Assembly (NCBI GenBank): GCA_020636045.1
Contig: JACJYP010000009.1
Span: 62,001-126,000, forward strand
DNA from: Lewinellaceae bacterium
GTDB lineage: Bacteria; Bacteroidota; Bacteroidia; Chitinophagales; Saprospiraceae
Length of the DNA stretch: 64,000 bases
Reading direction: 5' to 3'
Part shown: positions 50,204 through 58,837 of the stretch, in pieces
Layout: each line of letters starts with the position of its first letter
Position numbering within the stretch: position 1 is the first letter of the stretch
Notes under the pieces: model-generated
Databases searched by the model: none
Seen by the model: only the letters and a program-made list of their open reading frames with translations
What the model was told of the DNA's origin: nothing
Position numbers and translations under genes: made by a program

Positions 50204-53065
50204 ATGAGTCAATTCCCACATCCGGACAGGTTCGTCCACCGGCATATCGGCCCCAGTCAATCAGATACCCAGGAAATGCTGAACACCCTAAAGGTCAAAA
50301 ACCTGGACGAATTGATCTGGCAGACCGTCCCCGACGCCATCCGCCTCAAAAAGCCGCTCAACCTGCCTGCCCCGCTTTCCGAATTCGAATATTTGCAGGA
50401 CCTGAAAAAAGCCGCGTTGATGAACCGCGTGATGCGGAATTACATCGGATTGGGCTATTACGGCACCATTACGCCGAATGTGATCGTGCGCAACGTTTTC
50501 AACAACCCCGGCTGGTATACCCAATATACTCCCTATCAGGCTGAAATTTCGCAAGGTCGCCTCGAAAGCCTGCTCAATTTTCAGACCATGGTAAGCGACC
50601 TCTCGGGGTTGCCTATCGCCAACGCCAGCCTGCTGGACGAAGGCACGGCAGCAGCGGAAGCGATGCATATGTTCTACGCGGAAAAGAACAAACGCGCAGC
50701 GGAAGGCGATGAAGCCGACGAGTTTTTTGTCTCCGACACGGTATTTCCCCAAACCATTGAGGTGCTCAGGACCAGAGCCCTGCCGCAGGGAATTAAACTG
50801 GTCGTTGGCAACTGGGAAGCGTACCAGTTTACTGAAAAAACATTCGGGGTATTGCTGCAATACCCGGATATGCAAGGCAATGTCGCGGATTACCGCGCAT
50901 TTGTGGAAAAGTCGAAGGCGCAGGCTGTGTTTGTGTGCGTTGCTGCCGACCTGCTCAGCCTTGCCCTGCTCAAGCCGCCCGGAGAATGGGGCGCCGACTG
51001 CGCGGTAGGCAATACGCAGCGTTTTGGCGTGCCGATGGGATATGGAGGTCCGCACGCGGCCTATTTCGCCTGCACGGAGGATTTTAAACGCCAGATCCCC
51101 GGCCGGATCATCGGCGTTTCTGTCGACAAACATGGCAACCGCGCCCTGCGCATGGCACTCCAGACCCGCGAACAGCACATCCGCCGGGAAAAAGCCACAT
51201 CCAACATCTGCACCGCACAGGCATTGCTGGCAAACATGGCGGCCATGTATGCCGTCTACCACGGACCCAAAGGCATCCGTGCCATCGCCGGGCGAACACA
51301 TGCCATGGCGGCAGCCCTCGCCGCAGCGCTGGAAAAAGCAGGGATCAAACAAACGAACCCGCACTTTTTCGATACACTGCGGGTTGAAATGCCGGAAGAG
51401 CGCATACCGGCCGTACGCCAGCGGGCGGAAGCGGCCAGCATTAATTTTTATTACGAAAAAAATGCCCTGCAGATCAGCCTGGATGAAACGGCATCCGACC
51501 AGGACCTGCAGGATATTCTTCGCGTTTTCGATGTTGCCGGTATGCCGGATGTACAGCCTGCCGACAGGATTCATGAAAACCTGAAAAGGGAAAGCGGTTA
51601 CCTCAGCCATCCGGTCTTCAATCAGTACCACACAGAGAGCGATATGATGCGCTATATCAAGCGTTTGGAAAATCGCGACCTCTCGCTGACCCATTCGATG
51701 ATCTCGCTGGGTTCCTGCACCATGAAACTCAACGCCGCCGCCGAAATGATACCGGTCAGTTGGGAAAACTGGGCCAATATGCACCCGTTTATGCCAGCCG
51801 AACAGGTAAAGGGTTACGCGCATATCATCGGAGAACTGGAGAAATATCTCTGTGAGATCACGGGGTTCGAGGCCTGCTCTCTGCAGCCGAATTCCGGCGC
51901 CCAGGGCGAATTTGCAGGACTAATGATCATCCGCGCCTACCATCAGGCAAACGGCGATGAGCACCGCACCGTAGCGCTCATCCCTTCATCCGCGCACGGC
52001 ACCAACCCCGCAAGCGCAGTGATGGCGGGTATGGAGGTAGTCGTGGTCGCCTGCGACGAGCGCGGCAACATCGATATTGCAGACCTGAAGCGCAAAGCGG
52101 AGCAGCATGCAGATCAACTGGCCTGCTTGATGGTCACCTACCCCAGCACCCATGGCGTATTTGAAGTGTCCATTACCGAGATATGTGACATCATTCACCA
52201 ATATGGCGGAAAAGTGTACATGGACGGCGCCAACATGAACGCGCAGGTCGGGCTGACCAGCCCCGCGACGATCGGAGCGGACGTTTGCCACCTGAACCTG
52301 CACAAAACCTTCGCCATTCCGCATGGCGGTGGCGGCCCCGGCATGGGACCGATCTGCTGTAATGCAAGCCTGGCGCCCTATTTACCCAACCATGTGTACG
52401 CAAAAACGGGCGGCAGCGAAGGCACCACGGCAATCTCGGCCGCTCCCTGGGGAAGCGCAAGCATTTTGCTGATCTCCTATGCCTACATCAGAATGCTGGG
52501 AGCAGAAGGGGTGACCGACGCAACCAAATACGCTATCCTGAACGCCAATTACATCAAGGAGCGCCTTTCGGGAGCCTATCAGATCCTGTACGCCGGTGAC
52601 ATGGGCCGTTGTGCCCACGAACTCATCGTCGATCTGCGGCACTTCAAAGCGGTTGCCAGTGCCGAAGACGTGGCAAAAAGGTTGATCGACTACGGGTTCC
52701 ATGCCCCTACCCTTTCTTTCCCCGTGGCCGGCACCATCATGGTAGAGCCTACGGAAAGCGAAAGCAAGGCGGAACTGGACCGCTTCTGCGATGCCATGCT
52801 TGCCATTCGCAAGGAAATCGACGAAATTGCCAGCGGCGACTATGGCCCGGAAGACAACGTACTGCATAATGCACCGCACACCTGCGAAGAAGCGACTGCA
52901 AGCGCCTGGGAACACAAGTACAGCCGCGAAAAAGCCGTTTATCCGCTGCCTTATCTGAAACAGGGCTTCAAGTTCTGGGCCGGTGTCGGCCGCATCGATC
53001 AGGCATTCGGCGACCGCAACCTCATCTGCACCTGTCCGCCGATCGAGGCATATCAGGAGGCCTGA
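50204..53065 (+). CDS. gcvP: glycine dehydrogenase (decarboxylating), P-protein of glycine cleavage
   Basis: A 953-residue single-chain P-protein. It decarboxylates glycine and transfers the aminomethyl group to lipoylated H-protein. The N-terminal and C-terminal halves of the homodimeric form are fused: RFVHRHIGPSQSDTQEML and YTPYQAEISQGRLESLLNFQTM at the N side, and NLHKTFAIPHGGGGPG near residues 698-713 at the C side, with the PLP-binding Lys at 701 (frame-counted). HGTNPASAVMAGM and MDGANMNAQVGLTSP are also present. Length matches the family (about 950). The start at 50204 is the first ATG of the family-matching frame. The other subunits (gcvT, gcvH) are not in the window. Confidence 0.96.
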   Translation: MSQFPHPDRFVHRHIGPSQSDTQEMLNTLKVKNLDELIWQTVPDAIRLKKPLNLPAPLSEFEYLQDLKKAALMNRVMRNYIGLGYYGTITPNVIVRNVFNNPGWYTQYTPYQAEISQGRLESLLNFQTMVSDLSGLPIANASLLDEGTAAAEAMHMFYAEKNKRAAEGDEADEFFVSDTVFPQTIEVLRTRALPQGIKLVVGNWEAYQFTEKTFGVLLQYPDMQGNVADYRAFVEKSKAQAVFVCVAADLLSLALLKPPGEWGADCAVGNTQRFGVPMGYGGPHAAYFACTEDFKRQIPGRIIGVSVDKHGNRALRMALQTREQHIRREKATSNICTAQALLANMAAMYAVYHGPKGIRAIAGRTHAMAAALAAALEKAGIKQTNPHFFDTLRVEMPEERIPAVRQRAEAASINFYYEKNALQISLDETASDQDLQDILRVFDVAGMPDVQPADRIHENLKRESGYLSHPVFNQYHTESDMMRYIKRLENRDLSLTHSMISLGSCTMKLNAAAEMIPVSWENWANMHPFMPAEQVKGYAHIIGELEKYLCEITGFEACSLQPNSGAQGEFAGLMIIRAYHQANGDEHRTVALIPSSAHGTNPASAVMAGMEVVVVACDERGNIDIADLKRKAEQHADQLACLMVTYPSTHGVFEVSITEICDIIHQYGGKVYMDGANMNAQVGLTSPATIGADVCHLNLHKTFAIPHGGGGPGMGPICCNASLAPYLPNHVYAKTGGSEGTTAISAAPWGSASILLISYAYIRMLGAEGVTDATKYAILNANYIKERLSGAYQILYAGDMGRCAHELIVDLRHFKAVASAEDVAKRLIDYGFHAPTLSFPVAGTIMVEPTESESKAELDRFCDAMLAIRKEIDEIASGDYGPEDNVLHNAPHTCEEATASAWEHKYSREKAVYPLPYLKQGFKFWAGVGRIDQAFGDRNLICTCPPIEAYQEA

Positions 53066-53090
53066 TTCAGGCATTATCACTGGTCTGATA

Positions 53091-53129
53091 AAAAAGCGCT
53101 TGCTCCGATTCTTCCGGAGCAAGCGCTTT
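53091..53129. terminator. bidirectional terminator between gcvP and the repeat-rich T9SS gene
   Basis: A perfect 15-bp stem (AAAGCGCTTGCTCCG at 53093-53107 with the complement at 53115-53129) and a 7-base loop. T-runs occur on both outer sides, so it can end both the plus-strand gcvP and the convergent minus-strand gene. Confidence 0.85.
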
Positions 53130-53165
53130 ACAATTTATACAGAGAAGTAACTGCGGCTTTGCCGG

Positions 53166-55715
53166 TTATTGCTTCAGCACAAAGCGCACAGCATGTTTTT
53201 CTCCCTGTGGCGTCATTACTTCCATAAAGTAAAGGCCGCTGGCAAGCCCTTGCGGGAGGTCCACCTGCTGCGGAACATCCTGTGCCACCATCTGCGTGCG
53301 GCGAACCTGCTGTCCCTGGCTGTTGAAAATACGCAGCTCCATTTCCTGGCCGTTCCAGGCGGAAAGATCGGCGTACAACACACCCGTTGTCGGGTTCGGA
53401 AAAACCTGCAGGTACGCAGCACCGGTTTCCTCGCCGCGAAGTTTCATGCCCGGCTTCAATTGCTGGATCGGGCAATTGAAGGTGTTGAGGTGCGCTTCGT
53501 AATAAAGCGACGGATACAGGCGCGAAGCAATGTGGATATAGGCCGGTGCAGTATTGCCGGGCAGCACATATTGCAGGATATCGCCCTGGCCGTTGGAAAT
53601 ACTATCCGTTTTTGACTTGTAGCGAATAGAGTAGAACGGCGTATAGTTCGGATTCCGGACATCGTATGTCCTGCCGCTCGGAGCGGTGTAGACCGAATTA
53701 TTGAGGGGCTCGACTGCGACAACACCGTCCGGCACCTGGATCACCGTGTAGATCATCTTGTTCGAGCAGTTATTTGTCACCCTGATCTCATAGGTGAGTT
53801 CAGAGGTGCTGCCACGGGATATGGACAGCAGTTCCCATTTCATGCAGCCGATCTCTTTGACATCGCAGGGCTCCTCTTCCCGCACGGTGACGTTGAAACA
53901 ACAGGTCGCCGTGTTGCCGCAACTGTCTTTTGCCTGATAACAAACCAGGGTTTCGGTTACAGGGAACGTAGAGCCGGAGGGGAAGCCCTCGGTCAGCGTC
54001 AGTTCGATGCCCGGACACACGCAGTCGCTCGTAGCCGTTGGAAGGTCGTATGTCACCGCTACCGGCCCCGTTCCCGGACTGGTTGCGATGTTGACGTCGG
54101 AGCTGCAAGTGATAGACACGGAAGAGCCGGGATCGCTGGCCAGCTGGAGCGTATAGGTCACGATCGTATCGCAGGCACTCGTCGTGGACGCGATCGTATC
54201 CAGCACCGTGCCCGGCTGGGTATAACTGTTCCCGCCGATCACAACCGTCTCGCCGAGACAGAACTCAACCGTTTCGGAGCGCTCGTTGTACGGCAGCAAT
54301 TCGAGCGTATAGGTCACGATCGTATCGCAAGCGCCCGTCGTCGAAGCAATGGTGTCCGTCACCGTGCCCGGCTGGTCGTACATCATTCCACCAATCGTAA
54401 CAGATGCCCCCGGGCAGAATTCAACCGTTTCGGAAAGTTCGTTATACGGCAGCAATTCCAGCGTGTAAGTCACGATCGTATCGCAACCGCCCGTCGTAGA
54501 AGGAATTGTATCCATTACCATACCCGGCTGGTCGTACATTACCCCGCCGATCGTCACAGAAGCACCGGGGCAAAATTCAACCGTTTCGGAAAGTTCGTTG
54601 TACGGCAGCAATTCAAGCGTGTAGGTCACGATCGTATCGCACCCCCCTGTCATCGAGGCAATTGTATCCGTCACTGTTCCCGGTTGATCGTATATCATGC
54701 CACCGATCGTAACAGAGCCCCCCGGACAGAACTCAACTGTCTCGGAGCGCTCATTGTACGGCAGGAACACCAATTCATATGTAGCGATCGTATCGCAATC
54801 CCCTGTGGAAGAAGGAATGCTTACGGTCACTGTTTCGGAAGACGTATACACCATCCCTCCCAGCGTAACAGAATCGCCGGCGCAGTAGAAAAGCGTCGTA
54901 TCGGTAGTTACCTGTGGCAGTACTTCAAGGAAATAGGTAGCGATCGTATCGCAACCGGCGCCTCCTGAGGGAAGCGTATCCACAATCGTAGCGGATTCGG
55001 TGTAGACCATGCCGTTGATCACGATCGAGTCGCCCTCACAGATCGAAATCGACGTCTCCGAGGTTTGGAACGGTACTTCGATCAGGTTGTATACCAGGAT
55101 CGTATCGCAGGCCCCGGAATTATTCGGCAAAGTATCCAGTACGATCGCCGGCGCTTCGTATTCCACTCCGCCGATGGTGTAAGTCGTTCCCGGACACAAT
55201 TCGATGGCCTGGGTATCGATCAGGCCCACCAGGGCGGCGCCCGGCGGCGATACCGTTACCGTAAAATCGCAAATATCGCCCGCATAACTGTCGATCAGCA
55301 GGTAATACGGTGTTCCGGGTGTCAGCGGCACCGATACGGATACCGGAAAACTTCCGCCACCTGAAAAGCCGCCGTTGCAACCGATCGGAGTGACATTACA
55401 GGCCGTATAAATGGCGACCTGCATGCCATTGCCGATCTGGCAGTTGCTCGGAACAACGCTGACCGTAGCAAAAGAAGCACCGGCGATAAAGCCGAGCCAC
55501 TGTTCGTTCTCGATCGTGCCGCAGAAACCCGGCGGCGTCTGTCCAGTATAACCTTCGGTACTTCCGGTATACTCCTCGAGGTTACAGTAGATGCAGGCTT
55601 GCGGGCAGAAATCGTTGGCCGGCGTGTCGTTAGTAGGACAAAATTGACCGGTTTGTGCCGAAAGCAGGGTGCATACAAATGATAAAAGCAGGAAAATCGG
55701 TAGTCTTTTTTCCAT
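53166..55715 (-). CDS. secreted repeat-rich protein with T9SS type A sorting domain
   Basis: An 849-residue extracellular protein. The signal peptide is MEKRLPIFLLLSFVCTLLSAQ. Residues 22-165 form a PPC-like domain. Residues 168-527 are seven tandem repeats of about 50 residues with pattern SETVEFCPG-x-SVTIGG-x-x-Y...GxCDTIVTYTLELLP; the last four are 52 residues long and nearly identical. One HYR domain (about 532-612) and a module CDVKEIGCMKWELL... to NTFNCPIQQ (616-750) follow, then a type A sorting domain (FPNPTTGVLYADLSAW to RFVLKQ). The module and HYR parts are paralogous to those of the protein at 9503-13024. Confidence 0.9.
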   Translation of the reverse strand: MEKRLPIFLLLSFVCTLLSAQTGQFCPTNDTPANDFCPQACIYCNLEEYTGSTEGYTGQTPPGFCGTIENEQWLGFIAGASFATVSVVPSNCQIGNGMQVAIYTACNVTPIGCNGGFSGGGSFPVSVSVPLTPGTPYYLLIDSYAGDICDFTVTVSPPGAALVGLIDTQAIELCPGTTYTIGGVEYEAPAIVLDTLPNNSGACDTILVYNLIEVPFQTSETSISICEGDSIVINGMVYTESATIVDTLPSGGAGCDTIATYFLEVLPQVTTDTTLFYCAGDSVTLGGMVYTSSETVTVSIPSSTGDCDTIATYELVFLPYNERSETVEFCPGGSVTIGGMIYDQPGTVTDTIASMTGGCDTIVTYTLELLPYNELSETVEFCPGASVTIGGVMYDQPGMVMDTIPSTTGGCDTIVTYTLELLPYNELSETVEFCPGASVTIGGMMYDQPGTVTDTIASTTGACDTIVTYTLELLPYNERSETVEFCLGETVVIGGNSYTQPGTVLDTIASTTSACDTIVTYTLQLASDPGSSVSITCSSDVNIATSPGTGPVAVTYDLPTATSDCVCPGIELTLTEGFPSGSTFPVTETLVCYQAKDSCGNTATCCFNVTVREEEPCDVKEIGCMKWELLSISRGSTSELTYEIRVTNNCSNKMIYTVIQVPDGVVAVEPLNNSVYTAPSGRTYDVRNPNYTPFYSIRYKSKTDSISNGQGDILQYVLPGNTAPAYIHIASRLYPSLYYEAHLNTFNCPIQQLKPGMKLRGEETGAAYLQVFPNPTTGVLYADLSAWNGQEMELRIFNSQGQQVRRTQMVAQDVPQQVDLPQGLASGLYFMEVMTPQGEKHAVRFVLKQ
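54135..55214 (-). repeat. seven in-frame repeats of about 150-156 bp
   Basis: Coding repeats of about 50 codons each; the four at 54135-54749 have an almost fixed length of 156 bp. Conserved words such as TCGTATCGCA, GTTTCGGA and CGATCGTAAC/CGATCGTCAC recur at the same offset in each unit, showing recent amplification, while the first three units have diverged. Confidence 0.85.
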
Positions 55716-55854
55716 AAGGATGGGTGTTTAATGAGAGATGAAGTAATTTGAGTGCAGGATAAAAAGGAAATGCAAGGGAGAGGAATAAACGGAAAGTCCT
55801 GTGAATATACAGACAAACTTTTTCCCGGCAGAGGGCCCTTGAAAGAATATTCCG

Positions 55855-55880
55855 GAAATCGTCGGAAACCCGACGATTTC
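55855..55880. promoter_or_regulatory. 11-bp perfect hairpin in divergent promoter region
   Basis: GAAATCGTCGG (55855-55865), a 4-base loop AAAC, then CCGACGATTTC (55870-55880). It sits between divergent genes at 55715 and 56000 and has no T-run, so it is more likely an operator or a leader structure than a terminator. The protein that would bind it is unknown. Confidence 0.5.
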
Positions 55881-55999
55881 ACACCCGCGGGATGACTTTC
55901 AGGATGCGATCTGCGATAATTTACGGATAAATAATACATCAAAAAGCACATTTTTGCCCCTATAAGCGCCAACTTTGCGGTTTTTAAAGTACCCCTCCT

Positions 56000-56956
56000 A
56001 TGAAGTGCTACCTTTCCGTCATCGTTTGTGTTTACAACGAAGAAGAGAACATCGCGCCGTTGATCGGGCAGATATCGCAGGCGCTGGAAGGCATCGATTA
56101 CGAATTGATCTATGTGGACGACGGTTCCCGCGACGGCACCCTGACGGCATTGAAACGGATCGAGCATCCGCGCCTGCGCATTCTCGAATTCCGGCGCAAT
56201 TACGGCCAGAGTGCGGCGCTCGCCGCCGGTATCGAATATGCACAGGGCGAATGGATCGCCACGATGGATGGAGACCTGCAAAACGATCCGGCCGACATCC
56301 CGCGCATGCTCGAAATGGCCGAGGACAAACAACTGGATCTGCTGGCAGGCATCCGGCAAAAACGGCAGGATGGCATGTTGCTGCGCAAATTTCCGAGCCG
56401 CATCGCCAACTGGATGATCCGGCAGGCCTCGGGGGTGCACCTGCACGACTACGGCTGCACACTGAAAATATTCCGCGCCGATCTGGCAAAAAGCCTCGGC
56501 ATTTACGGCGAACTGCACCGTTTTATCCCCGTACTCGCCGACCTGGAAGGCGCGCGCATGGACGAAACGCCCGTGATGCACCACGCACGGCAGCATGGCC
56601 AATCGAAATACGGTATCAATCGCACCATTCGCGTTTTGAGCGACCTGCTGCTGATCCTGTATCTGAAACGTTTCCGCCATAAACCCATGCACCTGTTCGG
56701 CGGCTGGGGCGTGCTCTCGCTCAGCGTGGGAGCGCTGATCCTGTTGTGGCTGCTGCTGCAAAAAATCACCGGACACGAGATCGGTGGCCGCCCACTGCTG
56801 ACCCTCGGATTTATCCTGCTGATGGCCGGCCTTCAGTTGGTCGCGTTGGGTATTTTATCCGAAATGATGGTGCGTACGTATTACGAATCGCAGGACAAAA
56901 AACCTTACAAGGTTCGGAACATATACGCGAACCGGCAGGTGGAAACACAGTCGTAG
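56000..56956 (+). CDS. GT2 polyprenyl-phosphate-type glycosyltransferase (ArnC/GtrB-like)
   Basis: A 318-residue enzyme: N-terminal GT-A domain (SVIVCVYNEEENI, DDGSRDGT, the donor-binding DGDLQNDP) and two C-terminal transmembrane helices (about 233-255 and 268-290). This is the topology of enzymes that attach a sugar to undecaprenyl phosphate (ArnC, GtrB, DPM1). The following flippase-like gene begins 6 bases after the stop and the epimerase follows that, so the three form a likely operon. The product is proposed to be a lipid-linked sugar for the GT39 enzymes. Confidence 0.88.
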   Translation: MKCYLSVIVCVYNEEENIAPLIGQISQALEGIDYELIYVDDGSRDGTLTALKRIEHPRLRILEFRRNYGQSAALAAGIEYAQGEWIATMDGDLQNDPADIPRMLEMAEDKQLDLLAGIRQKRQDGMLLRKFPSRIANWMIRQASGVHLHDYGCTLKIFRADLAKSLGIYGELHRFIPVLADLEGARMDETPVMHHARQHGQSKYGINRTIRVLSDLLLILYLKRFRHKPMHLFGGWGVLSLSVGALILLWLLLQKITGHEIGGRPLLTLGFILLMAGLQLVALGILSEMMVRTYYESQDKKPYKVRNIYANRQVETQS

Positions 56957-56962
56957 AGGCCC

Positions 56963-57856
56963 ATGAGCATTAAAACAGCCCTGAAGGTCGGTCTTTCGAT
57001 CCTGATCGTATACATCGTGCTGCGCAGCATCGATACGGGCTTGTTGTATGCGACCCTTCAGGAAGCAAATCCCTGGTGGCTGCTGTGGGCATTATTGTGG
57101 TTCGTATGCTCAAAACTGATCGCCGCGCAGCGCCTGCTGCTGCTGCTACGCACTGAAAATATTCCGTTGAGCGCTCCTCAGAACTTCCGCCTCTACTGGC
57201 TGGGCATGTATTACAACCTGTTACTGCCGGGCGGTATCAGCGGCGACGGGTACAAGATCAAAATACTGATGGACAGCTTCGGCGCATCCTTCAAACGCAT
57301 GTTTGCCATCACCCTGCTCGACCGACTGGGAGGCGTTGTTGCACTCGGACAACTGTGCCTGGCACTGGCGCCCGGCATTCCCGCACTGCGACCATACTGG
57401 TATCTCTACATGCCGGCCCTTATTATGAGTATTCCGGCATCGTGGTGGCTATACCGCAGGCTGGGCGGAAGCCTGACGAAGGTATGGGGGCGTACCAGCC
57501 TGCTTTCACTCGGCGTGCAGGCATCACAGCTGATCGCCACCCTCGGTATTGTGCTGGCACTTTCCGAATCCGCCCTGTGGCTGGAGTATTCATTGCTGTT
57601 TCTCATATCTTCCGTGGTCGCCATGTTGCCCCTGACCATTGGTGGCACAGGCGCGCGCGAACTGACTTTTTTATGGGGAGCCGGCCTCCTGAAGATCGAC
57701 CCTGAAAAATCCGTTGCCATTGCATTTTTGTTTTACCTGATCTCGACGGCCGTATCGTTCGCCGGGATCGTATACAGCCTCAATCCCGGTAAAATGGGCC
57801 TGCCGGAACGGCAAAAACCCGTTTCCCGTCAACCCGACCCGGGAACGAGTCCGTAA
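56963..57856 (+). CDS. flippase-like LPG-synthase transmembrane family protein (UPF0104)
   Basis: A 297-residue protein with about eight membrane helices. It belongs to the lysylphosphatidylglycerol-synthase TM region/UPF0104 family. Features are the early YYNLLLPGGISGDGYKI motif, typical for this family, and GGTGARELTFLWG near the end. Members without the soluble domain are often proposed to flip lipids or support glycan export, without direct proof here. It lies directly between an ArnC/GtrB-like GT2 gene and an epimerase gene. Confidence 0.82.
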   Translation: MSIKTALKVGLSILIVYIVLRSIDTGLLYATLQEANPWWLLWALLWFVCSKLIAAQRLLLLLRTENIPLSAPQNFRLYWLGMYYNLLLPGGISGDGYKIKILMDSFGASFKRMFAITLLDRLGGVVALGQLCLALAPGIPALRPYWYLYMPALIMSIPASWWLYRRLGGSLTKVWGRTSLLSLGVQASQLIATLGIVLALSESALWLEYSLLFLISSVVAMLPLTIGGTGARELTFLWGAGLLKIDPEKSVAIAFLFYLISTAVSFAGIVYSLNPGKMGLPERQKPVSRQPDPGTSP

Positions 57857-57874
57857 TATTCAGTGGAAAATCGT

Positions 57875-58837
57875 ATGACCATTTTAGTAACCGGCGGCGC
57901 CGGTTTTATCGGTTCGCATCTTTGTGAACATCTGCTCGGCAAGGGCATCGAAGTAGTATGTATCGACAATTTCGATCGTTTCTACGACCCGGCTGTAAAA
58001 GAGCAGAATATCTCCGGGCTGGAAGAAAACGCCCGGTTTCACCTGTATCGCGGCGATATCCGCGACGAAAGTGTGCTGAAATCGATCTTCCGGCAGCATC
58101 AGGTGGACAGTGTGGTGCACCTCGCTGCGAAAGCGGGCGTCCGCCCTTCGATACAACATCCCGCCGAATACATGGATGTGAACATCACCGGCACCGTGCG
58201 GCTGCTCGAAGCGATGCGCCAGGCCGGCGTCGGGCGTTTAATTTTCGGTTCTTCGTCATCGATCTACGGCAACCAAAGCAAGGTGCCTTTTTCAGAAAAC
58301 GACGATGTGAGCGAGCCAATCTCCCCGTATGCTGCATCCAAGCGCAGCGGTGAACTGATCGCCTACACCTACCATCATCTTTACGGGATGGAGGTGAGTT
58401 GCCTGCGCTTTTTCACTGTGTACGGCCCCAGGCAACGCCCCGATCTCGCCATTCACAAGTTCACGCAACTGGCGCTGTCCGGCAGGGCCATTCCGCTGTA
58501 CGGCGACGGCCTGACCCGCCGCGATTATACTTATGTGGACGACATCGTGCAGGGTATTGCAAGGCTGATCGACCATCCGGTGCCGGGCTTCGACATCTTC
58601 AATCTCGGCAACGGCCATCCGATCACCCTGCTTGACATGGTACGGGCCCTCGAATCGGCACTTGGGAAAAAACTGGAAATTGCCATGTCTGACAAACAGC
58701 CCGGCGACGTGGAACAGACTTTTGCCGACATCAGCAAGGCCAGATCTGCATTTGGCTATACACCCCGGATAGACTTCAACGAAGGGGTCCGCCGCTTTGT
58801 CGAATGGTATGCCCTATCGACCGTCCCGGGTGAATAG
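57875..58837 (+). CDS. NAD-dependent UDP-sugar epimerase
   Basis: A 320-residue extended SDR enzyme: NAD-binding TGGAGFIGSHL, the HLAAKAGVRPS motif, SSSSIYGN and the catalytic YAASKRSGE. The pattern fits UDP-glucuronate 4-epimerase/UDP-glucose 4-epimerase-like enzymes; the exact substrate is not set by these motifs. The start at ATG 57875 (MTILVTGG) is chosen over the upstream GTG at 57863, which is possible. It is the third gene of the GT2 cluster. Its last 24 bases overlap the 3' end of the convergent GT39 gene. Confidence 0.9.
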   Translation: MTILVTGGAGFIGSHLCEHLLGKGIEVVCIDNFDRFYDPAVKEQNISGLEENARFHLYRGDIRDESVLKSIFRQHQVDSVVHLAAKAGVRPSIQHPAEYMDVNITGTVRLLEAMRQAGVGRLIFGSSSSIYGNQSKVPFSENDDVSEPISPYAASKRSGELIAYTYHHLYGMEVSCLRFFTVYGPRQRPDLAIHKFTQLALSGRAIPLYGDGLTRRDYTYVDDIVQGIARLIDHPVPGFDIFNLGNGHPITLLDMVRALESALGKKLEIAMSDKQPGDVEQTFADISKARSAFGYTPRIDFNEGVRRFVEWYALSTVPGE

